From: Rhizobium metallidurans
GTDB taxonomy: Bacteria > Pseudomonadota > Alphaproteobacteria > Rhizobiales > Rhizobiaceae
Direction: 5' to 3'
Assembly (NCBI RefSeq): GCF_014196505.1
Contig: NZ_JACIDW010000015.1
Location: 1 to 64,000 of the forward strand
Length of the DNA: 64,000 nucleotides
Under the pieces are notes generated by a model, which was given only the letters and a program-made list of their open reading frames with translations, searched no databases and was not told the DNA's origin. Below, piece by piece: positions 37,510 to 46,648 of this stretch. Position 1 is the first letter of the stretch, and each line of letters starts with the position of its first letter. Made by a program: the position numbers and the translations under genes.

Positions 37510-38463
37510 CTAATCCTGCTTTTTCGCCTGTTTGGCAAGGGGGTGATGCGTTTGGACCAGTTGCTGGAGCCTTTCTTCCAGTACATGCGTGTAGATTTGC
37601 GTGGTGGAAATGTCCGAATGGCCAAGCAGTTCCTGCACCACGCGCAGATCGGCGCCGTTGGCCAGCAGATGGCTGGCAAAGGCGTGCCGCATCACGTGCG
37701 GCGAGATCATCGATGGGGTGAGCCCCGCCCGGATCGCCAGGTTCTTGAGGTCGCGCGCGAACACCTGCCGGGCGAGATACCCCTCCTTCGAGGCCACCGG
37801 AAACAGCCAGGGGCTTTCCTGTGGATTTTCGGCTTTCGCCGCCTCGGCCGCCAGCATCCGCCCGTAGAGCTTCAGCGCAGAGATCGCCGATTGCGACAGC
37901 GGCACCAGCCGCTCCTTGTTGCCCTTGCCGCGAATGATCAGGAAGCGGCCTTCCTGGTCGAGCACGCGAGCCGGAAGCGACACCAGCTCGCTGACGCGCA
38001 TGCCGGTGGCATAGAGGAGCTCCAAGAGCGCCAGCATACGCAGCCGCTGCAATTGCCCGGGCGCCTCGTCCTGCGCCTCTTCCTCGGCCTTTTCCAGGAG
38101 CCTGCCGACCTCGTCGACACCCATGGTCTTCGGCAGCGCCCGCCCCTTTTTCGGCGCGTCGAGGATGCCGGTCGGATCGTCGGTGCGCATCCCCTCGGCA
38201 TAGAGAAATTTGTAGAACTGCCGCATCGCCGCCAGCCGCCTGGCCTGCGACGACGGCTTGAATCCCTGCGCGGCAAGCGACGCCAGATAGGCCGACAGAT
38301 CCGCGGACGCCGCCTCCGTCAGCCGCACGCTTCTGCCGTTCAGGAAGGAACGCAGATCGTCGAGATCGCGTTCGTAGGAGGAAAGCGTGTTGGCCGCGGC
38401 ACCGCGCTCGGCGCTCATCATCTCGAGAAAGGACTCGACGTGAACGCGGCTGAGATCCCTCAT
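37510..38463 (-). CDS. xerD: Site-specific tyrosine recombinase XerD
   Basis: 317 residues: an N-terminal SAM-like core-binding domain (1-90) and a C-terminal catalytic domain with the tyrosine recombinase residues R (TGMRVSEL), K (IRGKGNKERLVP), H-x-x-R (HVMRHAFASHL), H (LGHSDISTTQ) and the nucleophile Y (IYTHV). With XerC it resolves chromosome dimers at dif. The position next to accA and aroK is the usual rhizobial chromosomal location, so this is the housekeeping copy, not a mobile-element integrase. Its ATG lies just after a 58-residue membrane protein gene. Confidence 0.95.
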   Translation of the reverse strand: MRDLSRVHVESFLEMMSAERGAAANTLSSYERDLDDLRSFLNGRSVRLTEAASADLSAYLASLAAQGFKPSSQARRLAAMRQFYKFLYAEGMRTDDPTGILDAPKKGRALPKTMGVDEVGRLLEKAEEEAQDEAPGQLQRLRMLALLELLYATGMRVSELVSLPARVLDQEGRFLIIRGKGNKERLVPLSQSAISALKLYGRMLAAEAAKAENPQESPWLFPVASKEGYLARQVFARDLKNLAIRAGLTPSMISPHVMRHAFASHLLANGADLRVVQELLGHSDISTTQIYTHVLEERLQQLVQTHHPLAKQAKKQD

Positions 38464-38467
38464 CGCA

Positions 38468-38644
38468 TCACTTCTTCGCCGGGCTGATCGCGCCGGTGGC
38501 GGGCGGGTTGATCCGCTCGGAAGGAATGCGGATCGTCACGTCGCGCTCCTTCGGCTGGACGAAAGTCACAAGCGCCCACATCGTTCCGTATATCGCTCCG
38601 GCGATGACCGCCAATATGGCGAGAAATCGGAACAGACTCGGCAT
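38468..38644 (-). CDS. 58-residue single-pass membrane protein upstream of xerD
   Basis: Reads MPSLFRFLAILAVIAGAIYG and on to AISPAKK, 58 residues. One transmembrane helix (about 5-28) is followed by a basic polar tail (KERDVTIRIPSERINPP). GGAG stands about nine bases before the ATG. Its stop lies four bases before the xerD start, so the two are translationally close and presumably co-transcribed. From memory, short proteins of this form at this locus are often mislabelled histidine kinase in rhizobial databases; nothing kinase-like is present. Function unknown. Confidence 0.8.
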   Translation of the reverse strand: MPSLFRFLAILAVIAGAIYGTMWALVTFVQPKERDVTIRIPSERINPPATGAISPAKK

Positions 38645-38790
38645 TCAACAACTCCATAACTTTGCTTCTTTATGAAGAAGCGCGTTTGCAAGTGCAAGAA
38701 GGAGCATTTGAACCATGATTCCCTTACCTCCGACTTGACGCTACACCTGCATTTGTTGATACCGTTCGCAAACAAAGTGTGAATGGACCA

Positions 38791-39378
38791 ATGAACGACC
38801 CAGTTCTGATCGTTGCCGATAGCCTGAGGGACAGAGCTCGTGCTGCGCTCGGTTCGCGCAATCTGATCCTCGTCGGTCTGATGGGCGCCGGCAAGTCGTC
38901 GGTGGGCCGCATCGTCGCCACGCAGCTGGGCATCCCCTTTATCGACAGCGACGCGGAAATCGAGCGCGTGTCGCGCATGTCGATCAGCGAGCTTTTCGCA
39001 GCCTACGGCGAGGACGAGTTCCGCGCGCTCGAGGGACGGGTGATGAAGCGGCTGCTGAAGGGCGGGCCGCGCCTCGTCTCGACAGGCGGCGGCGCCTTCA
39101 TCAACGACCGCACCCGCAAGCATATCAAGAGGGGCGGCGTCTCGGTCTGGCTGAAGGCCGATCTCGACGTGCTCTGGGAGCGCGTCAACAAGCGCGACAC
39201 CCGCCCGCTGCTGAAGACCGAAAATCCCAGGCAGACGCTCGAAAACCTGATGAACGCAAGATACCCGATCTACGAGCAGGCAGACCTCACCGTCATCTCG
39301 CGCGATGTGCGCAAGGAAGTGATGGCCGAGGAAGTGCTGAGAGCCGTGATCGACAGCAGAACCGAAAGTGCAGCCTGA
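38791..39378 (+). CDS. aroK: Shikimate kinase
   Basis: 195 residues. Walker A GLMGAGKSSVGR, the shikimate-binding DSDAEIER and the R(A)LEGRVM and STGGGAF segments identify AroK, which phosphorylates shikimate with ATP in aromatic amino acid synthesis. The ATG at 38791 is used; a GTG four codons upstream (38779) is also possible. Its TGA shares one base with the ATG of aroB, so the two are translationally coupled. It is divergent from the xerD unit. Confidence 0.96.
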   Translation: MNDPVLIVADSLRDRARAALGSRNLILVGLMGAGKSSVGRIVATQLGIPFIDSDAEIERVSRMSISELFAAYGEDEFRALEGRVMKRLLKGGPRLVSTGGGAFINDRTRKHIKRGGVSVWLKADLDVLWERVNKRDTRPLLKTENPRQTLENLMNARYPIYEQADLTVISRDVRKEVMAEEVLRAVIDSRTESAA

Positions 39379-40508
39379 TGAACGCGATTGCCGCCTCCAC
39401 CAACCGCAAGGTTAATGTGCCGCTTGGCGACCGCGCCTATGACATCCTGATCGGCCCCGGCCTGATCGCGCGCGCCGGCGCCGAGATCGCCGCCCGTCTC
39501 AAGGGCCGCAAGGCCGCCATCATCACCGACGAGAACGTCGGCCCGCTCTATCTCAACGCGCTCGTCGAGAGCCTGACGGCCTCCGGCATCGCGTCGTCGG
39601 CGCTGGTCTTGCCGGCCGGCGAGAAGACCAAGAGCTTCGAGCATCTGATGACCGCCTGCGACAAGGTCCTGGAAGCCCGCATCGAGCGCAACGACTGCGT
39701 GATCGCGCTCGGCGGCGGCGTCATCGGCGACCTCTCGGGCTTCGTCGCCGGCATTGTCCGTCGTGGGGTCCGCTTCGTGCAGATCCCGACATCGCTGCTG
39801 TCGCAGGTCGACAGCTCCGTCGGCGGCAAGACCGGCATCAACAGCCGCCACGGCAAGAACCTGATCGGCGTCTTCCACCAGGCGGACCTCGTGCTTGCCG
39901 ATACCGATGTGCTCAACACGCTCTCCGAGCGCGAATTCCGCGCCGGCTATGCCGAAGTCGCCAAATACGGACTGATCGACAAGCCCGATTTCTTCGCTTG
40001 GCTGGAAGCCAACTGGCAATCCGTCTTCTCCGGCGGCGCGGCCCGCATCGAGGCGATCGCCGCAAGCTGCCAGGCGAAATCGGATGTCGTCGTCGCCGAT
40101 GAGCACGAAAACAGCCAGCGCGCCTTGCTCAATCTCGGCCACACTTTCGGCCACGCGCTGGAAGCCGCGACCGCCTACGACAGCAGCCGCCTCGTCCATG
40201 GCGAGGGTGTTGCGATCGGCATGGTGCTCGCCCACGAATTCTCGGCCCGCATGAACCTTGCAAGCCCGGATGACGCAAAGCGCGTCGAGCGTCACCTGAG
40301 AGAGGTCGGCCTTCCGACCCGCATGTCGGAGATCCCGGGCATCCTGCCGCCGGCCGAAGTGCTGATGGACGCGATCGCTCAGGACAAGAAGGTCAAGGGC
40401 GGCCAGCTCACCTTCATCCTCACCCGCGGCATCGGCCAGTCCTTCGTCGCCAACGACGTGCCGGCATCCGAAGTATTGAGCTTCCTCAAGGAAAAACACC
40501 CGCAATGA
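39378..40508 (+). CDS. aroB: 3-dehydroquinate synthase
   Basis: 376 residues. It converts DAHP to 3-dehydroquinate with NAD+ and a divalent metal. The NAD-binding region ALGGGVIGDLSGFVAGIVRRG, the QVDSSVGGKTGIN block, the metal-ligand EVAKYGLI and the histidines in NLGHTFGHALE and HGEGVAIGM are present. It overlaps aroK by one base and the next gene by four bases (ATGA), forming a tight three-gene operon. Confidence 0.97.
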   Translation: MNAIAASTNRKVNVPLGDRAYDILIGPGLIARAGAEIAARLKGRKAAIITDENVGPLYLNALVESLTASGIASSALVLPAGEKTKSFEHLMTACDKVLEARIERNDCVIALGGGVIGDLSGFVAGIVRRGVRFVQIPTSLLSQVDSSVGGKTGINSRHGKNLIGVFHQADLVLADTDVLNTLSEREFRAGYAEVAKYGLIDKPDFFAWLEANWQSVFSGGAARIEAIAASCQAKSDVVVADEHENSQRALLNLGHTFGHALEAATAYDSSRLVHGEGVAIGMVLAHEFSARMNLASPDDAKRVERHLREVGLPTRMSEIPGILPPAEVLMDAIAQDKKVKGGQLTFILTRGIGQSFVANDVPASEVLSFLKEKHPQ

Positions 40509-41815
40509 CCCTCGAAGGCACGCTGGCATTTCTTTCCGCATATTGGCCGGAAATTCTTTCCATCGTGGCCCTCGTCCTCGTGTCCGCCTTCTTCTCCGGC
40601 TCCGAGACGGCGCTGACGGCCGTCTCGCGCAGCCGCATTCACACGCTGGAGGCAAACGGCGAAGAGCGCGCCGGCATCGTGCGCAAACTGATCGAGCGCC
40701 GCGACCGGCTGATCAGCGCGCTGCTGATCGGCAACAACCTCGCCAACATCCTGGCATCGGCGATCGCCACCAGCCTGTTTCTCGGCCTGTTCGGCAGCTC
40801 GGGCGTGGCTCTGGCGACACTGGCGATGACCGTCATCCTGGTCATCTTCGCCGAGGTGCTGCCGAAGAGCTGGGCGATCTCGGCGCCGGAACGCTTCGCG
40901 CTCAACACGGCCGGCGGCGTCAAGCTGTTCGTCGCCTTGGTCGGGCCCGTCTCGTCCTTTGTGAACAGGATCGTGCGCCGCATTCTCGCGCTTTTCGGCA
41001 TCAATCTCTCGCGCGAAGTGTCGATGCTGACGGCGCACGAGGAGCTGCGCGGTGCCGTCGATCTCCTGCATCGCGAGGGATCGGTGGTGAAGGCCGACCG
41101 CGACCGCCTCGGCGGCGTGCTCGATCTCGGCGAGCTCGAACTGTCCGACATCATGATCCACCGCCTGGCCATGCGCTGCATCAACGCCGACGACCCGCCC
41201 GAGGTGGTCGTGCGCGCCATTCTCGACAGCCCCTTCACCCGCATGCCGCTCTGGCGCGGCTCGACCGACAACATCATCGGCGTCGTGCACTCCAAGGACC
41301 TCCTGAGGGCGCTGGCCGAGCGCGACGCCGAGCCGGAGCATCTCGATATCGTCAAGATCGCCCAGAAGCCCTGGTTCGTGCCCGACAGCACCAATCTCGA
41401 AGCACAGCTCAACGCCTTCCTGCGTCGCAAGCAGCATTTCGCCGTCGTGGTCGACGAATATGGCGAGGTGCAGGGCATCGTCACGCTCGAGGATATTCTC
41501 GAGGAGATCGTCGGCGATATCTCGGACGAGCACGACATCGAGATACAGGGCGTGCGCCAGGAGGCCGACGGCTCGGTGGTGGTCGATGGCAACGTGCCGA
41601 TCCGCGACCTCAACCGCGCGCTCGACTGGCAGCTGCCCGACGAGGAGGCGACGACGATCGCCGGCCTCGTCATCCACGAATCGATGACCATTCCCGAGGA
41701 GCGCCAGGCCTTCACCTTCTACGGCAAGCGCTTCATCGTCATGAAACGCGACAAGAACCGCATCACCAGACTGCGCATCCGCCCGGCGGAGGAGAACCAG
41801 AACAATCCCGCCTGA
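40505..41815 (+). CDS. CNNM/CorC family transmembrane protein with CBS pair (hemolysin-like)
   Basis: 436 residues: an N-terminal CNNM/DUF21 membrane domain (about 10-190, with FFSGSETALTAVSRSRI and NNLANILASAIATSL), a CBS-domain pair (about 205-335, with MPLWRGSTDNIIGVVHSKDLL and FAVVVDEYGEVQGIVTLEDILEEIVGDI) and a C-terminal CorC/HlyC transporter-associated domain. Related proteins export or regulate magnesium and cobalt; the hemolysin label is historical. Its start overlaps the aroB stop, a linkage often conserved in rhizobia, though no metabolic connection is known. Confidence 0.92.
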   Translation: MTLEGTLAFLSAYWPEILSIVALVLVSAFFSGSETALTAVSRSRIHTLEANGEERAGIVRKLIERRDRLISALLIGNNLANILASAIATSLFLGLFGSSGVALATLAMTVILVIFAEVLPKSWAISAPERFALNTAGGVKLFVALVGPVSSFVNRIVRRILALFGINLSREVSMLTAHEELRGAVDLLHREGSVVKADRDRLGGVLDLGELELSDIMIHRLAMRCINADDPPEVVVRAILDSPFTRMPLWRGSTDNIIGVVHSKDLLRALAERDAEPEHLDIVKIAQKPWFVPDSTNLEAQLNAFLRRKQHFAVVVDEYGEVQGIVTLEDILEEIVGDISDEHDIEIQGVRQEADGSVVVDGNVPIRDLNRALDWQLPDEEATTIAGLVIHESMTIPEERQAFTFYGKRFIVMKRDKNRITRLRIRPAEENQNNPA

Positions 41816-41883
41816 TCGACCGCCCCCTCAACCATTGCACGCTGCGGGAGGAGCCCGGCGGGCAGCATTCTAATGGATTTGAT

Positions 41884-42366
41884 ATGTTTGACATTCTCTG
41901 GCGCTCGATCGCCATCGGCATCGGCGCCACCATTCTCATGGACATCTGGGCCGTCATCCTCGGCAAGCTGACCGGCACCGGTCTGCCCAACTGGGGACCA
42001 CCCGGCCGCTGGCTCTGGCATCTCTTCGCCAAGGGCACGGTCTTTCACGACGATATCGGCAAGGCCGCGCCCTATGAGCACGAAGTCGCGCTCGGCTGGG
42101 TCTTCCACTACGCCGTCGGCATCATCTACGGCATCATGCTGGTGATCCTGACCGGCCCTTACTGGCTGGTCGCGCCGACCTTCCTGCCCGCCTGGATCTG
42201 GGGCATCGTCACCATCGCCGCCGGCTGGTTCCTGCTGCAACCGGGCCTCGGCATCGGCTGGGCGGCATCGAAGACGCCGAACCCCACCAAGGCCCGCTTC
42301 CTCGGTCTCGTCGCCCACACCGTATTCGGCTTCGGCCTCTATGCGACGGCGCTTCTGATTCGTTAG
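41884..42366 (+). CDS. DUF2938 family membrane protein
   Basis: 160 residues with about four hydrophobic helices and the conserved blocks PNWGPPGRWLWHL, FHDDIGKAAPYEHE and ALGWVFHYAVGIIYG, typical of DUF2938 membrane proteins. Function unknown. It lies 68 bp downstream of the CNNM gene in the same direction and may belong to that transcript. The start context is weak. Confidence 0.82.
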   Translation: MFDILWRSIAIGIGATILMDIWAVILGKLTGTGLPNWGPPGRWLWHLFAKGTVFHDDIGKAAPYEHEVALGWVFHYAVGIIYGIMLVILTGPYWLVAPTFLPAWIWGIVTIAAGWFLLQPGLGIGWAASKTPNPTKARFLGLVAHTVFGFGLYATALLIR

Positions 42367-42424
42367 AGGCTGCCCGCCATCCTTGCGAAATCGCCGCGCC
42401 GCGCCCATATGACGCGGTGTCGGC

Positions 42425-42706
42425 TTACCAGCGCACCGGCTCTCCGGGCGCCGCCGGCTCCACCGCCAGCGCATGCAACCCCGCATCCAGTTCAGGTTTC
42501 AGAAGCTCCGTGATCGCCCGGTGACGCGCCAGCCGTGTCATGCCGGCGAACGACGCCGAGACGATCCTGACCCGCATATGGGTCTCGCCAGCCCCCGTGA
42601 TGTCGGGGTGATGACCGGCATGCAGGTGGCTTTCGTTGATGACATCAAGCCGCTCCGGCGCGAATGCCGCGTTGAGCTTTTCTTCGATGGAGGATTGAAC
42701 TGTCAT
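42425..42706 (-). CDS. BolA family protein
   Basis: 93 residues, the length of a BolA domain. The helix-turn-strand NESHLHAGH (with the conserved histidines) and the MRVRIVSASFAGMTRLARHRAI segment, with FxG and RHR, define the family. BolA proteins pair with monothiol glutaredoxins and take part in iron-sulfur or iron regulation. The ATG at 42706 (MTVQSSIEEKL) is preferred to a longer frame. Divergent from the DnaJ-like gene, an arrangement common next to cobS in rhizobia (recollection). Confidence 0.92.
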   Translation of the reverse strand: MTVQSSIEEKLNAAFAPERLDVINESHLHAGHHPDITGAGETHMRVRIVSASFAGMTRLARHRAITELLKPELDAGLHALAVEPAAPGEPVRW

Positions 42707-42811
42707 GAGCCGATCTTGCTGCCTTGCGAAAAAGGTTCCCACCAAGCCAGCAACATTCCCGTTTGTCAATTCTTGTCCTCACCTATTCTGAGCCCCATAA
42801 TTAGCGCCGTC

Positions 42812-43426
42812 ATGAGACTTGATTCCAAATATTTCGACCGCATCCGCACCCGCCGCAAACGCGAGCAGGAACCAGAACAGGCTCCCCCGACCTGTCAGTG
42901 GGACGGCTGCGACAAGAAAGGCGCGCATCGCGCGCCTGTCGGCCGCAATGCCGAGGGGCAGTTCTTTCTTTTCTGCTTCGAGCACGTCAAGGAATACAAC
43001 AAGGGCTACAACTATTTCTCCGGCCTCTCGGACGGCGAGATCGCGCGCTACCAGAAGGAAGCGATAACGGGCCACCGCCCGACCTGGACCGTCGGCGTCA
43101 ACAAGTCGGCTAAGGATAGCCCGATCCAGTCGGATATCCGCTCCGGCGCCTACACCCGCGTTCGCGACCCCTTCGGCTTCGTCAAGGAAAACAAGAGCAG
43201 CGGCCCGCGCTTTCCCGAACAGCGCAAGCTGAAGAGCCTGGAGGCCAAGGCCTTCGACACCATGAACCTGGCGGCCAACGCCACATCGGCCGAGATCAAG
43301 AGCCGATACAAGGAACTGGTGAAGAAGCACCATCCCGACGCGAACGGCGGCGATCGTGGTTCCGAAGAACGCTTCCGCGCCGTGATCCAGGCCTATCAAT
43401 TATTAAAGCAGAACGGTTTTTGTTAA
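42812..43426 (+). CDS. DnaJ-domain protein with C-terminal J domain
   Basis: 204 residues. The J domain lies at the extreme C-terminus (about 145-204) with the HPD motif in KKHHPDANGGD, instead of the N-terminal position of classical DnaJ. The N-terminal part has a C-x4-C-type arrangement (CQWDGCDKKGAHRAP...FFLFCFEHVKEYN) resembling a small zinc site. It is a candidate co-chaperone for DnaK. The start at 42812 (MRLDSKYFDRI) begins the conserved sequence; no clear ribosome-binding site. Upstream of cobS in the same direction, but about 310 bp away. Confidence 0.88.
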   Translation: MRLDSKYFDRIRTRRKREQEPEQAPPTCQWDGCDKKGAHRAPVGRNAEGQFFLFCFEHVKEYNKGYNYFSGLSDGEIARYQKEAITGHRPTWTVGVNKSAKDSPIQSDIRSGAYTRVRDPFGFVKENKSSGPRFPEQRKLKSLEAKAFDTMNLAANATSAEIKSRYKELVKKHHPDANGGDRGSEERFRAVIQAYQLLKQNGFC

Positions 43427-43735
43427 TTCCCGTCCTTGCTCTTGGTCTTCAATCGGGTATGGTCCAAATCGGCTGAGGCCGCAGGCAACCGCGGCACCCG
43501 TTTTCGCGTTTGTCTCACAGGCGCCTCGGCCACTTCCGGACGCGGCGTTTCTTGTCCGGGACTATCGTCAAGAATGCTCGCAGGCGGTGATCAAGTCGTC
43601 CCCGAGGTTTCGTTTCAGTCCCGGAGAAGCATCGCCGACGTTCAGACATGAGCGCGTGGGATACCCGCGACGCCATGATCGCGAAACGAGCTGAGACAGT
43701 ATGGCAGGGTGTCGGCCACCCGCCTTGGAGACATG
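43427..43735. other. Intergenic region upstream of cobS
   Basis: About 310 bases. I looked for a cobalamin riboswitch (B12 box and its flanking helices) because of the cobS-cobT genes and did not find one. No supported reading frame or terminator-like hairpin stands out. Confidence 0.4.
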
Positions 43736-44728
43736 ATGAGCAAGATTGACCTTGATATCTCGGAACTTCCGGACACCACCGTTTCCGTCAGGGAGGTCTT
43801 CGGCATCGATTCCGACATTCGCGTTCCAGCCTACAGCCAGGGCAGCGCCTATGTTCCGGATCTCGATCCCGACTATCTCTTCGATCGCGAAACCACGCTC
43901 GCCATCATCGCCGGCTTCGCTCATAATCGCCGCGTGATGATTTCCGGCTATCACGGCACCGGCAAGTCCTCGCATATCGAGCAGGTCGCCGCCCGCCTCA
44001 ACTGGCCCTGCGTGCGCATCAACCTCGACAGCCACGTCAGCCGTATCGATCTCGTCGGCAAGGACGCCATCGTCGTCAAGGATGGCCTGCAGGTCACCGA
44101 ATTCAAGGACGGCATCCTGCCCTGGGCCTACCAGCACAATGTCGCGCTCGTCTTTGACGAGTACGACGCCGGCCGCCCTGATGTCATGTTCGTCATCCAG
44201 CGCGTTCTGGAATCCTCCGGCCGCCTGACGCTGCTCGACCAGAGCCGCGTCATCCGCCCGCACCCGGCCTTCCGCCTGTTCGCCACCGCCAACACGATCG
44301 GCCTCGGCGACACCACCGGCCTCTATCACGGTACGCAGCAGATCAACCAGGCGCAGATGGACCGCTGGTCGATCATCTCGACGCTGAACTACCTGCCGCA
44401 CGAACACGAAGTGAACATCGTCGCCGCCAAGGTGAAGAGCTTCGGCAAGGACAAGAACGGCCGCGATACCGTCTCCAAGATGGTCCGCGTCGCCGATCTC
44501 ACCCGCGCCTCGTTCATGAACGGCGACCTCTCGACCGTCATGAGCCCGCGTACCGTCATCACCTGGGCCGAGAATGCCGAGATCTTCGGTGACCTCGCCT
44601 TCGCCTTCCGTGTCACCTTCCTCAACAAGTGCGACGAACTGGAGCGTCCGCTGGTTGCCGAGCACTATCAGCGCGCCTTCGGCGTCGAGCTGAAGGAAAG
44701 CGCCGCCAACATCGTCCTGGAGGCCTGA
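43736..44728 (+). CDS. cobS: Aerobic cobaltochelatase subunit CobS
   Basis: 330-residue AAA+ protein: Walker A GYHGTGKSS and Walker B ALVFDEYDAG. With CobT it forms the ATPase chaperone complex that drives cobalt insertion into hydrogenobyrinic acid a,c-diamide by CobN, in the aerobic cobalamin pathway. Of two adjacent ATGs, 43736 stands five bases after GGAG, while 43733 is only two bases away. cobT follows after 12 bp, clearly in one operon. CobN is not in this window. Confidence 0.96.
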   Translation: MSKIDLDISELPDTTVSVREVFGIDSDIRVPAYSQGSAYVPDLDPDYLFDRETTLAIIAGFAHNRRVMISGYHGTGKSSHIEQVAARLNWPCVRINLDSHVSRIDLVGKDAIVVKDGLQVTEFKDGILPWAYQHNVALVFDEYDAGRPDVMFVIQRVLESSGRLTLLDQSRVIRPHPAFRLFATANTIGLGDTTGLYHGTQQINQAQMDRWSIISTLNYLPHEHEVNIVAAKVKSFGKDKNGRDTVSKMVRVADLTRASFMNGDLSTVMSPRTVITWAENAEIFGDLAFAFRVTFLNKCDELERPLVAEHYQRAFGVELKESAANIVLEA

Positions 44729-44740
44729 GGCTAACGGATC

Positions 44741-46642
44741 ATGGCAGCGCGTGGTGACAATTCGAAAGCAAAGCCCGGTGCACCCGTCGACGTGGAGCCG
44801 CTGCGCCGGGCGATAACCGGCAGCGTGCGCGCCATCGCCGGCGACGGCGAGGTCGAGGTGACCTTCGCCAACGAGCGGCCGGGCATGACCGCCGAGCGCA
44901 TCCGCCTGCCGGAACTGTCCAAGCGTCCGACGATGCACGAGCTCTCGGTCACCCGCGGCCTCGGCGATTCGATGGCGCTGCGTCTCGCCTGCCATGACGA
45001 GAAGGTGCACGCGACCATGGCGCCGCAGGGCTCCGACGCCCGCGCCATCTTCGACGCCGTCGAGCAGGCGCGCGTGGAATCGATCGGCGCGCTGCGCATG
45101 GAAGGCGTCGCCAGCAATCTGCGCTCGATGACCTCGGAAAAATACGCCAAAGCCAATTTCTCCGGCATCGAACGCAAGGAAGACGCGCCCGTCGGCGAAG
45201 CCGTCGCCATGATGGTGCGCGAGAAGCTCACCGGCGAGAAACCGCCGGAATCAGCCGGCAAGGTGCTCGATCTCTGGCGCTCCTTCATCGAGGACAAGGC
45301 CGGCAAGGATCTCGAGAACCTGACCGGCGTCATCAACGACCAGCAGGCCTTCTCCAAGGTCATCCGCAACATGCTCACGGCCATGGAAATGGCCGAGGAG
45401 TATGGCGACGACGACAGCGATCCCGACGCCGACGACCAGCAGGACGAGGAAGACAAGCCGAGCGGCGAAGACCAGAACGACGACGATGTCGAGGACGATG
45501 CCGGTTCGGATGCAGCCCCCGTCGAGGACAGCCAGGTCGCCGACGAGCAGATGGAGGACGGCGAGACCGAAGGCGCCGAGATCTCCGACGACGACATGCA
45601 GGAAGAGGGCGAGGACGACAGTGAGACGCCGGGCGAGACCCGCCGTCCCAACACGCCCTTCGACGATTTCAACGAGAAGGTCGACTACCACGTCTTCACC
45701 GAGGAGTTCGACGAGACGATCACCGCCGAGGAACTGTGCGACGCCGCCGAGCTGGAGCGCCTGCGCGCCTTCCTCGACAAGCAGCTCGCCCACCTCCAGG
45801 GCGCCGTCGGCCGCCTCGCCAACCGCCTGCAGCGCCGCCTGATGGCGCAGCAGAACCGCTCCTGGGATTTCGACCTGGAAGAGGGCTATCTCGATCCGGC
45901 CCGCCTGACGCGCCTGATCATCGACCCCACCCAGGCGCTCTCCTTCAAGAAGGAGCGCGACACGCAGTTCCGCGATACGGTCGTGACGCTTCTGATCGAC
46001 AATTCCGGCTCCATGCGCGGCCGCCCGATCACCGTTGCCGCCACCTGCGCCGACATTCTCGCCCGCACGCTGGAGCGCTGCGGCGTCAAGGTCGAAATCC
46101 TCGGCTTCACCACCAAGGCCTGGAAGGGCGGACAGGCCCGCGAACAGTGGCTCGCCAATGGCAAGCCGCAGACGCCGGGCCGCCTCAACGACCTGCGCCA
46201 CATCATCTACAAGTCCGCCGACGCCCCATGGCGCCGCTCGCGCACCAATCTCGGCCTGATGATGCGCGAAGGCCTGCTCAAGGAAAACATCGACGGCGAG
46301 GCGTTGATGTGGGCGCATAACCGCCTGATCGCGCGGCGCGAGCAGCGCAAGATCCTGATGATGATCTCCGACGGCGCGCCGGTCGACGATTCGACGCTGT
46401 CGGTCAATCCGGGCAACTATCTGGAGCGCCACCTGCGCGCTGTCATCGAGCGCATCGAGACCCGCTCTCCGGTCGAGCTCCTCGCCATCGGTATCGGCCA
46501 CGACGTCACGCGCTATTATCGCCGCGCGGTCACCATCGTCGATGCCGACGAGCTCGCGGGCGCGATGACCGAACAGCTGGCCTCGCTCTTCGAGGACCAG
46601 GCGGCGCAACCGCGCGGCGGACGCGCCCGCCGCGCCGGTTGA
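44741..46642 (+). CDS. cobT: Aerobic cobaltochelatase subunit CobT
   Basis: 633 residues: an N-terminal conserved domain (1-210), a strongly acidic Asp/Glu-rich linker (about 225-310) and a C-terminal von Willebrand factor A domain with the MIDAS motif DNSGS in LLIDNSGSMRG. This matches CobT of the aerobic cobaltochelatase. It works with CobS as a ring complex on CobN. GAGG of the cobS end serves as its ribosome-binding site, about 10 bases before the ATG. Confidence 0.96.
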   Translation: MAARGDNSKAKPGAPVDVEPLRRAITGSVRAIAGDGEVEVTFANERPGMTAERIRLPELSKRPTMHELSVTRGLGDSMALRLACHDEKVHATMAPQGSDARAIFDAVEQARVESIGALRMEGVASNLRSMTSEKYAKANFSGIERKEDAPVGEAVAMMVREKLTGEKPPESAGKVLDLWRSFIEDKAGKDLENLTGVINDQQAFSKVIRNMLTAMEMAEEYGDDDSDPDADDQQDEEDKPSGEDQNDDDVEDDAGSDAAPVEDSQVADEQMEDGETEGAEISDDDMQEEGEDDSETPGETRRPNTPFDDFNEKVDYHVFTEEFDETITAEELCDAAELERLRAFLDKQLAHLQGAVGRLANRLQRRLMAQQNRSWDFDLEEGYLDPARLTRLIIDPTQALSFKKERDTQFRDTVVTLLIDNSGSMRGRPITVAATCADILARTLERCGVKVEILGFTTKAWKGGQAREQWLANGKPQTPGRLNDLRHIIYKSADAPWRRSRTNLGLMMREGLLKENIDGEALMWAHNRLIARREQRKILMMISDGAPVDDSTLSVNPGNYLERHLRAVIERIETRSPVELLAIGIGHDVTRYYRRAVTIVDADELAGAMTEQLASLFEDQAAQPRGGRARRAG

Positions 46643-46648
46643 TCGCGC

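Noticed and set aside
37510..38463. Tyrosine recombinase as a mobile-element integrase
   Set aside because: Length, sequence and position beside accA and aroK fit housekeeping XerD.
38460..38657. 65-codon minus-strand frame (MELLNAESV...) upstream of xerD
   Set aside because: It is a different frame over the 58-residue membrane protein gene, which has a better start site, a membrane helix and a stop adjacent to xerD.
43427..43735. Possible cobalamin riboswitch upstream of cobS
   Set aside because: A GGCCACTT-like string occurs, but the B12 box and the flanking paired elements are missing.
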